Translations under genes and position numbers: made by a program
Notes under the pieces: generated by a model
What the model saw: the letters and a program-made list of their open reading frames with translations, nothing else
Told to the model about the DNA's origin: nothing
The model's database searches: none
Source: Synechococcus sp. CC9616
GTDB taxonomy: Bacteria; Cyanobacteriota; Cyanobacteriia; PCC-6307; Cyanobiaceae
Assembly: GCF_000515235.1 (NCBI RefSeq)
Contig: NZ_KI911558.1
Span: forward strand, 1,133,918 to 1,197,917
Length of the DNA: 64,000 nucleotides
Reading direction: 5' to 3'
Part shown: in pieces, positions 29,003-38,942 of the stretch
Layout: each line of letters begins with the position of its first letter
Position numbering within the stretch: the stretch's first letter is position 1

Positions 29003-31519
29003 TCATCTCGATGGAAAAGCCGGCTGTGCGGCACCAGGAATCCTGGCCCAATCAGTGTCCGTAGCCCAGAGCCCCCAGATCGCCATCGCCCGCAGGTAAT
29101 GACAGGCCCGGAAGGTCTTCACCGCCGTGATCGCCTCCGGGGTACGGAACTGCAAGCCACCGCTGTACACCTGATTCACCACTGAAGAACAGATTGCTTC
29201 TGCGGTGTCCTTTTCGCCCATCAATCTGTAATAGGAGGCCAAGCCGAAATTGATGCCGGTCCACACTTCCAGCGGATGTGTTCCGTCTGGATCCAGTGGT
29301 GTGCCATCGCGACGCAAACCATTGGCAACCCCGAGACGTCCACCATCAAACCGCTCAAAACAGGCTTCTTTCACAGCCCTGAGTGTGCTGCGGCTGTTGG
29401 CCTCACTAACGACCGCAGGAAGCTTCAGCAGACGGGCGTAGAAGTCGCCGCACAGCTGGTCAGCCATGACAACTGGAGTGCCGCTCTCGGCATCAATCCG
29501 GTAAAACTCGCCATTCCAGAGCAACTTGTCGAAATTGGATCGCGATTGCTCCAGCCACTGGCTGAAGTCGTGTTGGTCCTGGCTGGTTTCCAGTCCCAGC
29601 TCCAACTGCAACCGCTGAGCCATGGCAAGGGCTGCTTCAAGCGCTGCGATCCAGAGTGCACCGCAATAAGCGCTCACGCCCTTGAGCGGCCAGTCATCAA
29701 AGGTCTGATCAGGGGCTCCGCCGTTATCCGGCAAGCCGTCGTTGTTGATGTCGAACCGTTTGAGATAGCGAAGGGCCTGAACCGCAGCCGGCCAACACTC
29801 CGCCAGAAAATTCAGATCTTCACCGGTGGGAGCCAGCAGAAACGTACGCCATACCTGGAGCACGTAATCACTCGCGAGATCTTTCCAGAGGTTGCAGTCC
29901 TGATAAGCGGTGTAGTTCGTTGCATCGAACGGCTCCTCATTGGGAGCGCCAAGGTCATGGGGTGTTGCTCCCTCCACCTTGCGGTCGGCTTCAACCCGAC
30001 CTCTTCCCTGAGTGAAATACCAACCGATCGGCCGCTGCGTGGCATCGCTCGCTGGAATCGCACGGGCGAAGCTGCGAAGCACAGCTTTGTCGAGCTCGGG
30101 CCAAAGCTGCAACAGCGCGAATGATCCGTAGAGCCTCACGTCAAGGCTTTCGTACCAGGCGTAATCGACGCACTCGAGCACTCCGAAACGGCCGACAGGG
30201 TCACCGGGGCGAGCAGCCGTCCAGAGGCTGCCTCCACTGGCAAGGTCATACAGCTCATTGAAGAGAGCCATCCGCAGATTTTCGGGCAGCTGCCGGCGCT
30301 CCAAAACAGGCGCTTGCCATTGGTCGATCTGCTGGCGCCAGTCCCTCCAGTCCCGAAGAGCTTCTGCGGCGAGATTGACGGCCTGTCGCCCATCAGCAGC
30401 AAAGAAGTCCGTGTAGCGCCGCAGGTCCTGAATCCCTGAAGCAAAGCTGGTCACCGGAAGATCCCAGCTGATTACCACCGGGATTTCACGACACTCTCCA
30501 GGGGCAAGGGTCATCTTCACAGCGATGGCCGCGCTGGCCTGCTCTCCAGGCCGACTGGCACGGTCGTTATCGCTTTCAGGAATTCGCCCTTCCGCAGCGA
30601 AGGTCTCCCACAGTTCAGCACCATCACCGCTGGGATCCCAGCGGCTGCAACGCATCACCTGCACAGCTTCAAGGTCGTCCGGCAATGCCAGGCACCACTG
30701 GCCTTCACCCTCGGCGATTGGGCTGGATTCACGACCTTCCAGGAGCAGTCCCGTCAGTCCAGGCTGGTCAACAGCTCGATTGCGCTGACCTTCACCGCTT
30801 GCGATCGCCGGGGCGTAGTTGTGTTCCGGGCTGCCGTCGTCGCGAAAATGCACCTCGGCCGAAGCATCGGTGTTGGTAAACCAACCCACCATGTTTCTCC
30901 AGCTCAACAGCAGCGAAAGCTCCAGGGGTTCGCTGGTGGGATTGCGCAACTGCCAGCGAAACACCGCCAACGGATAACTAGTTCGCTGATAGTCACCGGG
31001 GAGAATCGGGCTGAAGGCCTCGCAGGTGATCTCTGCGGCAAACACACCGCTGTAATGGCTCCAGCTGAGCGGATAGCGGGCGGCATATTGACCGGTTTCA
31101 ACCTCCTCTGTGCTGGCCGGGTACCAGGACCAGGCACTCAGCGGGTTGTCCTGATCAGGTAGGGATGCATCGCCATCGGGAGCCGTCGCCAACGCATGGG
31201 CACGGCAGGTGTCGCCATTGCGTTCCCAAACAGCGAACTGACTGTCGGGGATGGTTCCATACCAGTGCTCACCACCGTCGAGATGCCAGAGATTGAAATC
31301 ACCTCTGGGGCTGCGACCGATGCAGCCAGCACCGAATCCCCCGAGGGGCATGCCATGCCAGGGGCCATCATCCAGGTTGCTGGCGTAGCGGACCGAATAG
31401 GGCTTCTGCCAGCCCAGACCAAAGGGGCGGGTCCAGCTGGCTTCCGGTGCTGTCCAGGGCTGGGGACGAGGACGACGGCGCAGCCGATTGCGCAGAGCGG
31501 ACAGACCCAGAGGCGCCAT
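29003..31519 (-). CDS. GH116-family glucosylceramidase/beta-glucosidase
   Basis: An 838-residue protein related to GBA2 non-lysosomal glucosylceramidase. The N-terminal beta-sandwich has WHGMPLGGFGAGCIGRSPRG, and the (alpha/alpha)6 barrel fills the C-terminal half. The likely nucleophile is Glu near residue 449 in VLECVDYAWYESLDV and the acid/base Asp near residue 606 in DQTFDDWPLKG. There is no signal peptide, so it acts in the cytosol. The substrate in Synechococcus is unknown; a sterylglucoside, glucosylglycerolipid or other beta-glucoside is possible. The start ATG at 31519 stands alone. Confidence 0.92.
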   Translation of the reverse strand: MAPLGLSALRNRLRRRPRPQPWTAPEASWTRPFGLGWQKPYSVRYASNLDDGPWHGMPLGGFGAGCIGRSPRGDFNLWHLDGGEHWYGTIPDSQFAVWERNGDTCRAHALATAPDGDASLPDQDNPLSAWSWYPASTEEVETGQYAARYPLSWSHYSGVFAAEITCEAFSPILPGDYQRTSYPLAVFRWQLRNPTSEPLELSLLLSWRNMVGWFTNTDASAEVHFRDDGSPEHNYAPAIASGEGQRNRAVDQPGLTGLLLEGRESSPIAEGEGQWCLALPDDLEAVQVMRCSRWDPSGDGAELWETFAAEGRIPESDNDRASRPGEQASAAIAVKMTLAPGECREIPVVISWDLPVTSFASGIQDLRRYTDFFAADGRQAVNLAAEALRDWRDWRQQIDQWQAPVLERRQLPENLRMALFNELYDLASGGSLWTAARPGDPVGRFGVLECVDYAWYESLDVRLYGSFALLQLWPELDKAVLRSFARAIPASDATQRPIGWYFTQGRGRVEADRKVEGATPHDLGAPNEEPFDATNYTAYQDCNLWKDLASDYVLQVWRTFLLAPTGEDLNFLAECWPAAVQALRYLKRFDINNDGLPDNGGAPDQTFDDWPLKGVSAYCGALWIAALEAALAMAQRLQLELGLETSQDQHDFSQWLEQSRSNFDKLLWNGEFYRIDAESGTPVVMADQLCGDFYARLLKLPAVVSEANSRSTLRAVKEACFERFDGGRLGVANGLRRDGTPLDPDGTHPLEVWTGINFGLASYYRLMGEKDTAEAICSSVVNQVYSGGLQFRTPEAITAVKTFRACHYLRAMAIWGLWATDTDWARIPGAAQPAFPSR

Positions 31520-31645
31520 GGATCAGCAAAGAGTCGCCCCACACTGCCAGACCTGAACCGTTCAGCCAGCTTTTGGTTCAATCAAATCGCAGGAGAACGC
31601 CCCGATTGCGCAAAACAACGGCGGAGGCTGGGACCTTTGAAGACC

Positions 31646-31918
31646 TCAGCCTCCAAGCGCTGAGGACGGGGAGCTGTCATCGACCGGATGTTCTGCATCC
31701 AACAGGGCATCCAGCGTGACGGCCGTACGCACCAGCGCTTGGTAGCGCTGCAACGTGCGGCGGTTGCGATCCAGCCATCGGGCCGGTTCCGCTGACACGC
31801 CTGGCTCCGGAACGTCCTCGTCCATCAGCGCCAGCTCTCCTTGCTGGGCAATCAGGGCCAGCAACAGGTCATGCAGACGCTGTCGACGGTTCTGCGATGC
31901 GTTGTTCTGCGCAGACAT
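31646..31918 (-). CDS. Hypothetical protein, 90 aa
   Basis: ATG at 31918 gives MSAQNNASQNRRQRLHDLLL, an acidic mostly helical protein with DRNRRTLQRYQALVRTAVTL and an acidic low-complexity tail. No membrane segment and no known family. It is divergent from cobL with 36 bases between; the longer upstream frame is antisense to cobL and is not family-like. Confidence 0.75.
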   Translation of the reverse strand: MSAQNNASQNRRQRLHDLLLALIAQQGELALMDEDVPEPGVSAEPARWLDRNRRTLQRYQALVRTAVTLDALLDAEHPVDDSSPSSALGG

Positions 31919-31954
31919 CTCGGAATCATCCGGCCGTGCTTTCAGAATGCCTGC

Positions 31955-33202
31955 ATGATCGACGTGATCGGAACAGACGCCGGCGCTCCGGAATCGCTGC
32001 CTGTGGGACTCCAAGAGTTGATCAGGCAGGCGAAGACAGTTGCTGCACCGATCAGACAGCACCAGTCGCTGGCGCAATGGCTGGACAGACCTCAGGAAAC
32101 CCTGATCGCGACGGATGACCCCCGAGCCCTTTGCGATGTGCTGAAACGGGAATCCTCAGCCGTTGTTCTGGCCAGCGGTGATCCACTCTGGTTCGGCATC
32201 GGACGGATCCTGCAAGGTCGGCTGGGCAGCGAAAAGCTGCGGTTCCACCCCTCACCAACGTCTCTTCAACTCGCCTTTGCTCGCCTTGGGCGTCCATGGC
32301 AGGACGCTTCCTGGGTGAGCCTGCATGGCCGTTCCCCTGAACCATTGGCACAGGCACTGCAGAAGCGGCCAAAAGCCCTCGCCGTTCTGACCGATCCCGA
32401 TCAGGGGGGAGCCGAAACCGTTCGGCGCACCTTGCTGGCCAGCGGCCTCGCCAGCAGCTACCAGCTCTGGGTCTGTGAAAATCTCGGCCACCAACAGGAG
32501 CTGGTGAGGCGTTTCGATGTGGCAGAGCCCTTGCCTGAGGAGCTCTCAAGACTGTTGCTGACGGTCCTGATCGCCGAGCCGGTTCCCCAGCCATCGCCGC
32601 AGGGCTTGCCGATGTTCGGCCTGGAAGACGGCTTTTTTCTGCAGCACGACGACCATCCCGGATTGATGACCAAACGGGAGGTGCGCATTCAGTTGCTGGC
32701 TGATCTGCAGCTGCCGGAACAGGGCGTTCTCTGGGATATCGGAGCTGGAACGGGAAGCGTGGGACTGGAAGCGTTGCGCCTGCGACCCCACTTGCAGTTG
32801 CTGTCGGTTGAGCGTCGCGGTGGTGGTGCTGCATTGATCCAAGCCAATGCCCAGAGGCTTGGAGTGCAACCCGCCTTGGTTTTGCAAGTGGATGCACGGA
32901 CGCTGGGAGATGCCGACCTTCCCCAGGAACTGGACCGGCCAGACCGCGTGCTCTTAGGCGGCGGCGGGCGCGAGCGTGCCGAGCTACTGACACTCGTGCT
33001 GAATCGATTGAATCCGCAGGGCGTTGTGGTGATCCCCCTGGCCACACTCGAAGCGGTTGCTGGATGCCGCTCTCAGATGGACGCTGCCGGATTCGCCGTG
33101 TCGATCACGCAACTTCAGGCATGGCGAGGGGTGCCACTTGGCGATGGAACCAGGCTGAACCCGATGAATCCAGCGTTCATCCTGAAAGGACTCTCCATGT
33201 GA
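31955..33202 (+). CDS. cobL: Precorrin-6Y C5,15-methyltransferase, CbiE-CbiT fusion
   Basis: Cobalamin (or pseudocobalamin) pathway enzyme that methylates C5 and C15 and decarboxylates. The N-terminal tetrapyrrole methylase part (CbiE) has VVLASGDPLWFGIGR; the C-terminal Rossmann methyltransferase (CbiT) has LWDIGAGTGSVGLEAL and DRVLLGGGGRE. The start ATG 31955 (MIDVIGTDAG) fits the family; the upstream extension does not. Its 415 residues match fused CobL. Confidence 0.95.
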   Translation: MIDVIGTDAGAPESLPVGLQELIRQAKTVAAPIRQHQSLAQWLDRPQETLIATDDPRALCDVLKRESSAVVLASGDPLWFGIGRILQGRLGSEKLRFHPSPTSLQLAFARLGRPWQDASWVSLHGRSPEPLAQALQKRPKALAVLTDPDQGGAETVRRTLLASGLASSYQLWVCENLGHQQELVRRFDVAEPLPEELSRLLLTVLIAEPVPQPSPQGLPMFGLEDGFFLQHDDHPGLMTKREVRIQLLADLQLPEQGVLWDIGAGTGSVGLEALRLRPHLQLLSVERRGGGAALIQANAQRLGVQPALVLQVDARTLGDADLPQELDRPDRVLLGGGGRERAELLTLVLNRLNPQGVVVIPLATLEAVAGCRSQMDAAGFAVSITQLQAWRGVPLGDGTRLNPMNPAFILKGLSM

Positions 33203-33213
33203 GACGACAAGGA

Positions 33214-33642
33214 TCAATTGCCGTCAACATCGGCTTCAAACGGTCTCACCCTCGAGAACTGCCCGATGTGCAGTCCAAGCCTCCTGGCTTCACCGGCACC
33301 GAGCTCGACAACGCCATCCGCCCATTCCGATGGTCCATAGCTCGGGCAGGGAAGGCCAGGGCAGACGGGCACATTCGACTCGATGTGAATCACTCGTCCA
33401 TCGCGGACAAACACCATGTCCAACGGAGCCAGGGTGTTGTGCATCCAGAAGCGAGCTCGTCTGGCCCGGTTGAAGGGAAACCACATCCCGCGCAACGGCG
33501 GCAGTGCCTGCCGCTGCATGAGGCCAAGACGTTGTTGCTCAGTTGTTCTGGCAACCTCCAAGGCAATGCAACGGTCCGCCGCCAGGCACCATTCCGCCAT
33601 CACCGGTAGGTGCTGAGGTGGTGGAGTCGGTGCCGCCTCCAT
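33214..33642 (-). CDS. DUF192 family protein
   Basis: A 142-residue DUF192 protein with the hallmark EVARTTEQQRLGLMQRQALPP and GMWFPFNRARRARFWMHNTLAPLDMVFV, then VIHIESNVP and ELGAGEARRLGL. The ATG at 33642 lies two bases after the stop of the response regulator gene, so it ends the nadK-regulator operon. The biochemical role of DUF192 is not known. No clear signal peptide. Confidence 0.93.
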   Translation of the reverse strand: MEAAPTPPPQHLPVMAEWCLAADRCIALEVARTTEQQRLGLMQRQALPPLRGMWFPFNRARRARFWMHNTLAPLDMVFVRDGRVIHIESNVPVCPGLPCPSYGPSEWADGVVELGAGEARRLGLHIGQFSRVRPFEADVDGN

Positions 33643-33644
33643 GC

Positions 33645-34322
33645 TCAGGCCTGAGATGGCGCACCGAGGCAATAACCCAGCCCACGGACGGTATTGAGCA
33701 GTCTGGGCTCGCCGCCCTCCTCCAGCTTTTGGCGCAGATAACGCACGTAGACCTCCACCAGGTTGCTGCTGCCAACCCGCTCGTCCTGCCAGACCTGCTG
33801 CAACAACTCATCTCGGCTGAAAACTCGACCGCTCTGACGCATCAGCACAACGAGAAGGGCATATTCACGGGCGGTTAAAGCGATTGGCCTGGCGCCTCGA
33901 CGCACCTGCCGATTGATCGGATCAAGGCTGAGATCCTCCACGGTCAGCAGCGCCGGGCGATGACCGATGCGGTCCTGAATCGTGCGATGCAACCGCAACC
34001 GCATCAGCAGGTCGCTGGGACCGATCGTTGACAGCCAGAAATCATCCGCACCCGAGCGCAGGCACGCAGAGCGCGCTTCCACACTGTCCTGCTGAAGGTC
34101 CAGAAGGATCGGCATCGGACCGAACCTCTGGCGCAGATCAGCGATCAGAGTCGACTGATCCGCCGAAAGAATCGCTGCAGCAGGCTCGTCTCCAACCTGA
34201 ACAGAACTCGACGCCACACCAGCACTCAGCCAATCGACGGTGGCGTACCCCGAAGCCGTCAGGCGAGACGCCAACGCCAGGGCATCCGTTCCGACCAGCA
34301 GCAACAAGGGCGCAGCATTCAT
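33645..34322 (-). CDS. OmpR-type response regulator with degenerate receiver domain
   Basis: The C-terminal 100 residues are a clear OmpR/PhoB winged helix ([52 protein letters not shown]). The N-terminal receiver has lost the acidic pair (LLLVGTD), the phosphoacceptor region reads AAAILSADQ, and the Lys position reads STIGPSD, though GADDFW is kept. It is therefore probably not phosphorylated in the usual way. ATG 34322 overlaps the nadK stop by 4 bases (ATGA). Confidence 0.9.
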   Translation of the reverse strand: MNAAPLLLLVGTDALALASRLTASGYATVDWLSAGVASSSVQVGDEPAAAILSADQSTLIADLRQRFGPMPILLDLQQDSVEARSACLRSGADDFWLSTIGPSDLLMRLRLHRTIQDRIGHRPALLTVEDLSLDPINRQVRRGARPIALTAREYALLVVLMRQSGRVFSRDELLQQVWQDERVGSSNLVEVYVRYLRQKLEEGGEPRLLNTVRGLGYCLGAPSQA

Positions 34323-35227
34323 GGCCGATCCGGCTTGGCGATGTGGGGGAGCCCCCATCCCAGTTTGTTGCGGAGCACCTGGAAAAACTCGTGATCCACA
34401 AGACGAACGAATCGGACAGGGTGGTCACTGCGACGGATTAACACCCGGTCTTCCGGCCAGACGTAGCAACCCGCACTGCCATCCACCACCATCATCAATC
34501 GCTCAGGTGTGGCGGGGAAGATGGTGACTGGTTCACGATCGCTGAACACCAGTGCCCTCGACGCCAGCGAGTGGGGCGCTATCGGCGCCAGCTGCAGCAC
34601 TGGGCAATCCGGGGTGATCACCGGTCCGCCAGCACTCAGCGCATAAGCCGTAGAACCTGTTGGCGTGGAGAGAATCACGCCATCGGCAGCGATATCCACC
34701 GGTGCATGGCGCCCAATGGCGATCTCGAAATGGCACATGCTGGTGAGCGGCTCGCGATGCAGCGCCATTTCGTTCAGGGAAAGGGCCTCCCAGCGCCGCT
34801 GATCGCCGCGCATCACGCTCACCACAAGATTGCTGCGTTCCTCGATCGTCCACTGCTGCGTGAGAATCACCTCAAGAGCCCGATCCAGGTCCGCCAGGTA
34901 GGCCTCTGCCAGAAAGCCAAGATGACCCGTGTTGATGGTGAGGATGGGAATGCCGACGGGAGCTGTCTGCCGGGCAGCGGACAGCACGGTTCCATCACCG
35001 CCGAGAACGATCGCAAGCGCCATGGCCTGATCAAACCCTTCCGGCACGCAGGCGTTGTAACCCAGCAGCCTCAGATGCTGATCGGGATTGGCAAAGCCCA
35101 CCAGTCCACCGGAGCTGCTGGCCCGGGTGACGCTGTGACCCGCCTGCTCAAGCCGCTGCTGGATCGTGTCCGCTGTCTGCAAAGCGAGCGGCTTGCTGTC
35201 GTTGACGATCAGTCCGATGCGAGGCAC
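34319..35227 (-). CDS. nadK: NAD kinase
   Basis: Phosphorylates NAD to NADP. The GGDGT motif ([13 protein letters not shown]) carries the catalytic Asp; SLNEMALHR and [15 protein letters not shown] are the other conserved blocks. The 302-residue size is normal. Cyanobacteria often carry two NAD kinases; only this one lies here. It leads a tight operon with the degenerate response regulator and DUF192. Confidence 0.96.
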   Translation of the reverse strand: MPRIGLIVNDSKPLALQTADTIQQRLEQAGHSVTRASSSGGLVGFANPDQHLRLLGYNACVPEGFDQAMALAIVLGGDGTVLSAARQTAPVGIPILTINTGHLGFLAEAYLADLDRALEVILTQQWTIEERSNLVVSVMRGDQRRWEALSLNEMALHREPLTSMCHFEIAIGRHAPVDIAADGVILSTPTGSTAYALSAGGPVITPDCPVLQLAPIAPHSLASRALVFSDREPVTIFPATPERLMMVVDGSAGCYVWPEDRVLIRRSDHPVRFVRLVDHEFFQVLRNKLGWGLPHIAKPDRP

Positions 35228-35266
35228 TGATCGCAGCCGGGGAAAGGTTTTCTAAGCCTATGGGAA

Positions 35267-35386
35267 TCAGGGTTTCCGGGATGAGCGCAGTAACGATTGG
35301 ATTAACCAGAGGCCAAACAGGGAAGCGGCGATGAACAGCCCTTCGCTGATGTTCTGAAGCAGCAGCTTGTCGGATGAAGTGGTCAT
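35267..35386 (-). CDS. Small single-pass membrane protein, 39 aa
   Basis: The frame MTTSSDKLLLQNISEGLFIA continues with a hydrophobic helix (ASLFGLWLIQSLL) and a basic tail RSSRKP. It starts 12 bases after the pheS stop and ends before nadK, on the same strand, so it is probably co-transcribed. Codon use matches the core genes. The family is not recognised. Confidence 0.6.
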   Translation of the reverse strand: MTTSSDKLLLQNISEGLFIAASLFGLWLIQSLLRSSRKP

Positions 35387-35397
35387 CACCGTGGCGC

Positions 35398-36405
35398 TCA
35401 GAACTGCTCGAGGAAGCGCAGATCGCTGGTGTACAGCCGGCGGATGTCGTCGATGCCATGGCGCACCATGCAGAAGCGTTCAACGCCGAGCCCTGCGGCG
35501 AAGCCGCTCCAGCGCTCCGGATCCAGCCCCAGCCCCTGCAGAACGGCGGGATCCACCATGCCGCAACCCATCACCTCCAGCCAGCGGCCCCGCCACTGCA
35601 CATCCACCTCGGCTGATGGTTCGGTAAACGGGAAGTAGCTTGCGCGGAAGCGGATGGGCACGTCTCCGAAAAATGCTTTCAGGAAGGCCATCACCGTGCC
35701 GCGCAGATGGCTGAAATCGAGACCTTCATCGATGGCAAGAACCTCAACCTGGTGGAACACAGCGGAGTGGGTCGCATCCGCCGCATCACGCCGATACACC
35801 CGTCCTGGAGCGACGATCCGCGCCGGAGGCGGGTTCTGCTCGAGGTGGCGAATCTGAACAGGCGACGTATGCGTGCGCAGTAGGAGGTCGTTCTGCAGGT
35901 AGTAGGTGTCCTGCATGTCCCGGGCGGGATGGTCCTCAGGGATGTTCAGCGCCGTGAAGTTGTAGTGGTCCTGCTCCACCTCAGGGCCTTCGGTCACGGT
36001 GTATCCGAGTCCCAGAAAGAGATCAACGATTTCTTCGGTGGTGGTGATCAGGGGATGGCGATGCCCCATCGGGGTACCGGACGCCGGAGCGGTGACGTCC
36101 AAACGTTCCCTGGCGATGCGTTCCTCCATCGCCACCTGCTTCACGACCTGCAGTCGATCCGCCAACAGGCTTTGCACCTGGGTCTTCAGCACATTGGCCC
36201 GCTGGCCCACCACTGGCCGTTCATCGCCGGGCAACTTGCCCATGGCTCCGAGCACCGCGGAGATTCGTCCCTTCTTGCCAAGCAGTCCAACCCGCAACTG
36301 CTCAAGCTGCTGAGCATCGCTGGCTCCGGCGATATCAGCTGCTGCTTCCTGCTCCAAAGCCTCCAGCTGATCGGTGATCTGCTGCAACGTGACCGGGGCG
36401 CTCAC
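35398..36405 (-). CDS. pheS: Phenylalanyl-tRNA synthetase alpha subunit
   Basis: A class II synthetase subunit that works with PheT. An N-terminal coiled coil (residues 1-85) precedes the catalytic domain with motif 2 [20 protein letters not shown] and motif 3 [21 protein letters not shown] at 36405 gives [17 protein letters not shown], the normal start; the further 21-codon upstream extension reaches the surE promoter and is rejected. It is divergent from surE. Confidence 0.96.
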   Translation of the reverse strand: MSAPVTLQQITDQLEALEQEAAADIAGASDAQQLEQLRVGLLGKKGRISAVLGAMGKLPGDERPVVGQRANVLKTQVQSLLADRLQVVKQVAMEERIARERLDVTAPASGTPMGHRHPLITTTEEIVDLFLGLGYTVTEGPEVEQDHYNFTALNIPEDHPARDMQDTYYLQNDLLLRTHTSPVQIRHLEQNPPPARIVAPGRVYRRDAADATHSAVFHQVEVLAIDEGLDFSHLRGTVMAFLKAFFGDVPIRFRASYFPFTEPSAEVDVQWRGRWLEVMGCGMVDPAVLQGLGLDPERWSGFAAGLGVERFCMVRHGIDDIRRLYTSDLRFLEQF

Positions 36406-36476
36406 AGGGTTTGGGCTGGTGGCAGCTGACTGTAAGCAGCCGGCCGGCTTAAGTTCCCCCCACCACAAGGCGTCCC

Positions 36477-37277
36477 ATGCGGATCCTGATCAGCAATGAC
36501 GACGGGGTGTTCGCAGAGGGCATCCGCACCCTTGCTACAGCGGCGGCAGCCCGCGGGCACAAGGTCACCGTGGTGTGCCCGGATCAGGAGCGTTCGGCAA
36601 CCGGCCATGGCCTGACCCTGCAGACCCCCATCCGTGCGGAACGGGCGAATGAGCTTTACGTCCCAGGAGTCACCGCCTGGGCCTGCAGCGGAACGCCCGC
36701 GGACTGCATGAAATTGGCGCTGTTCGAATTGGTCGAGGAAAAACCCGATCTGGTGCTGTCCGGCATTAATCACGGACCCAACCTCGGCACCGACGTGTTC
36801 TGCTCCGGCACGGTGGCCGCTGCCATGGAAGGGACGCTGGAAGCCATCCCCTCCATGGCCGTCAGCAGCGCCTGTTTCCAGTGGCGCCAGTTTCAGGCGG
36901 CAGCGGACCTGGCGGTGGAGATCGCCGAGCAGGCCCTGGAGGATGCATGGCCAAGCAATCTGCTGCTGAATCTCAACGTCCCCCCCTGCGCCCGTGAGGC
37001 CATGGGGCCTCTGCGCTGGACGCGCCTATCGATCCGGCGATACAACGAACAGTTCAGTCGCCGGGTTGATCCGCGCGGACGCCACTATTACTGGCTCGCC
37101 GGCGAAGTGGTGAACGACCTCGAGTCCGCTGGCGAAGGCCCTCGCGACTGGCCCAGCGACGTGGCCCAGATCGATGCCAACGCCCCTTCGGTCACGCCGA
37201 TCCAGCCTGATCTGTTCTGGCGCGGCCCCCTGGCAGCCCTTCCCGAGTTGAAACTCTCCGGTCAGCTGGTGCGGTAA
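36477..37277 (+). CDS. surE: 5'-nucleotidase SurE
   Basis: Metal-dependent nucleoside monophosphatase. [16 protein letters not shown] contains the metal-binding DD pair, [15 protein letters not shown] the next block, and [24 protein letters not shown] the conserved Asn/Ser ligand region. At 266 residues it is full length. Its end overlaps the convergent DUF3611 gene by 16 bases. Confidence 0.96.
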   Translation: MRILISNDDGVFAEGIRTLATAAAARGHKVTVVCPDQERSATGHGLTLQTPIRAERANELYVPGVTAWACSGTPADCMKLALFELVEEKPDLVLSGINHGPNLGTDVFCSGTVAAAMEGTLEAIPSMAVSSACFQWRQFQAAADLAVEIAEQALEDAWPSNLLLNLNVPPCAREAMGPLRWTRLSIRRYNEQFSRRVDPRGRHYYWLAGEVVNDLESAGEGPRDWPSDVAQIDANAPSVTPIQPDLFWRGPLAALPELKLSGQLVR

Positions 37278-37804
37278 ACCCGCTGCAGCAACCAGAGTGA
37301 ACAACAGAGTCCGATCAGGTGGGCGAAGAGCGCCTGAGCGTTTCCAAGCACGACCACGATTTCCGTCGCGGTGATCGGCAGGTTGTCCACCTGAACACCC
37401 GGGGTCTGAGAGGCGGCCTGAATAAACAGAGGTCCCGCCAGAGCCTGGTAACCGAGCAGCGCCAGGATCAGACCGAGCAGGTCAGCGAGAAGACTGCGTT
37501 TGATTCGACGTGCCGTTTCCCCGCGCGTGGGGCGGGCTGGGCTGTCGATGGCGCGCCCGGTGCGGACCACGAGCCAGCCCTGCCAGAGGCTGAACAGCAG
37601 AACAACAAATGCCAGCGTGGTCAGCGAGATCCCCGTGCCCAGCCCGACGGCACGGGCGGCATTGCGCACCATGCTGCCTCCGATGGCAGCGAAGACAAGG
37701 ACTCCGAGAACCACGGTCCCGAGGACCAGCTGAATCCAGAAGCGGATCCAGCCCATCCGCCTCAGTCCGGCGGACAACTGCTGGAAATCAAGTCGATCCG
37801 CCAT
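37262..37804 (-). CDS. DUF3611-type integral membrane protein
   Basis: A 180-residue protein with about four transmembrane helices ([56 protein letters not shown] and a C-terminal [12 protein letters not shown]). I recognise the layout of the cyanobacterial/plastid DUF3611 family. ATG 37804 ([19 protein letters not shown]) is the likely start. The function is unknown. It is divergent from ribF with 57 bases between. Confidence 0.85.
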   Translation of the reverse strand: MADRLDFQQLSAGLRRMGWIRFWIQLVLGTVVLGVLVFAAIGGSMVRNAARAVGLGTGISLTTLAFVVLLFSLWQGWLVVRTGRAIDSPARPTRGETARRIKRSLLADLLGLILALLGYQALAGPLFIQAASQTPGVQVDNLPITATEIVVVLGNAQALFAHLIGLCCSLWLLQRVYRTS

Positions 37805-37861
37805 GCCTGGCCCCATTCATCGTTCAAACTTGGCACTAAAGGCATCCATACGCATCTCGCG

Positions 37862-38797
37862 TTGATCCCCCTCTGTTCCCCCCAGGACGCAAAACGGCCA
37901 ACGGCCCTGGCGCTCGGCAGCTTCGACGGTCTCCATGCCGGACACAGGCAAGTGATCGAACGCGCCATCGATGGCGACTGCGGCGTGCCGACCGTGGTCA
38001 GCTTCTGGCCCCATCCCCGGGAAGTGCTCTTCGGTGAAGCGCGCCTGCGTCTCGATCTTCCCAGTGAAAAAGTTGAGTTGCTGGAGCCGTTGGGCATTGA
38101 GCAACTGGTGCTGGTGCCTTTCAACAAAGAGCTGGCAAAACTCAGCGCCGAAGCCTTCATCGACCAGATCCTCTGCGAGGCGCTGGCTGCTCAGAGGATT
38201 GCCGTTGGCGCCAACTTCCGTTTCGGGCACAACCGCGAGGGGGATGCCGACAAACTCCAGACGCTTGGCGCAGCACGAGGCATCGCTGTTGATGTGGTGG
38301 AGATCATCGAAGATGAAGCCGGACGCATGAGCAGCAGCCGCATCCGATCAGCCCTCGAGACTGGCGATCTGGATACCGCTAAAGCCTTGCTCGGTCGCCC
38401 GTTTCGCTTTCAGGGGCGCGTGGTGCGTGGTCGCGGTTTGGGCCGGGAACTGGGCTGGCCAACGGCCAATTTGCAAGTGGACGGCCGCAAGTTTCTTCCT
38501 GCCCTGGGGGTCTACGCCGCCTGGGTTGAACTGGACCGCACTGAGGGTCGACTGCCGGCAGTGATGAACCTGGGACCGCAGCCCACTGTGGATCCCACCT
38601 CACCCTCAGCCGTGGAGGTGCATCTGCTGGATCGCAGCCTGGAGCTTGAAAATCGCCTGCTCACCGTGGAACCCGTCCTGCGCCTGCGGGGCCAGAAAAA
38701 ATTCGACGGCCTGGATTCCCTCAGCCAACAGATCGGACGGGACGCTGACCAGGCACGCCAGTGTCTGCAGGCGTCTGCTCAGACCGGTGTGGGATAG
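37862..38797 (+). CDS. ribF: Bifunctional riboflavin kinase/FAD synthetase
   Basis: Makes FMN and FAD from riboflavin. The N-terminal FAD synthetase has ALGSFDGLHAGHRQVI (nucleotidyltransferase HxGH-like) and AVGANFRFGHNREG; the C-terminal kinase has GRGLGRELGWPTANLQV and PAVMNLGPQPT. There is no ATG at the family start, and TTG at 37862 (giving IPLCSPQDAKRPTALALGSF) fits best. A long in-frame extension back to 37319 is antisense to the DUF3611 gene and is not coding. Confidence 0.93.
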   Translation: MIPLCSPQDAKRPTALALGSFDGLHAGHRQVIERAIDGDCGVPTVVSFWPHPREVLFGEARLRLDLPSEKVELLEPLGIEQLVLVPFNKELAKLSAEAFIDQILCEALAAQRIAVGANFRFGHNREGDADKLQTLGAARGIAVDVVEIIEDEAGRMSSSRIRSALETGDLDTAKALLGRPFRFQGRVVRGRGLGRELGWPTANLQVDGRKFLPALGVYAAWVELDRTEGRLPAVMNLGPQPTVDPTSPSAVEVHLLDRSLELENRLLTVEPVLRLRGQKKFDGLDSLSQQIGRDADQARQCLQASAQTGVG

Positions 38798-38898
38798 GCA
38801 TTGGCGAGACCCCACACGATGAAGACACCGATGCCGCCCAGCAGCACAATGCCCCAGACCAGAACATGCATCGTGCTGTCGGATCCGCTGTTCTCCAT
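38779..38898 (-). CDS. Small single-pass membrane protein, 39 aa
   Basis: The frame MENSGSDSTMHVLVWGIVLL continues through a clear helix (GGIGVFIVWGLANAY) to PTPV. Codon use and the conserved-looking WG pairs suggest a real thylakoid- or membrane-associated peptide. It overlaps the 3' end of ribF by 19 bases and is divergent from thiE with 44 bases between. The family is not recognised. Confidence 0.6.
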   Translation of the reverse strand: MENSGSDSTMHVLVWGIVLLGGIGVFIVWGLANAYPTPV

Positions 38899-38942
38899 GC
38901 CCCAGGTAGAAGTGCGATCCTCCACAAGATGACACGGAATTG

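Noticed and set aside
37319-37861. Long N-terminal extension of ribF
   Set aside because: Antisense to the DUF3611 membrane gene and without family sequence; RibF homology begins at about 37862.
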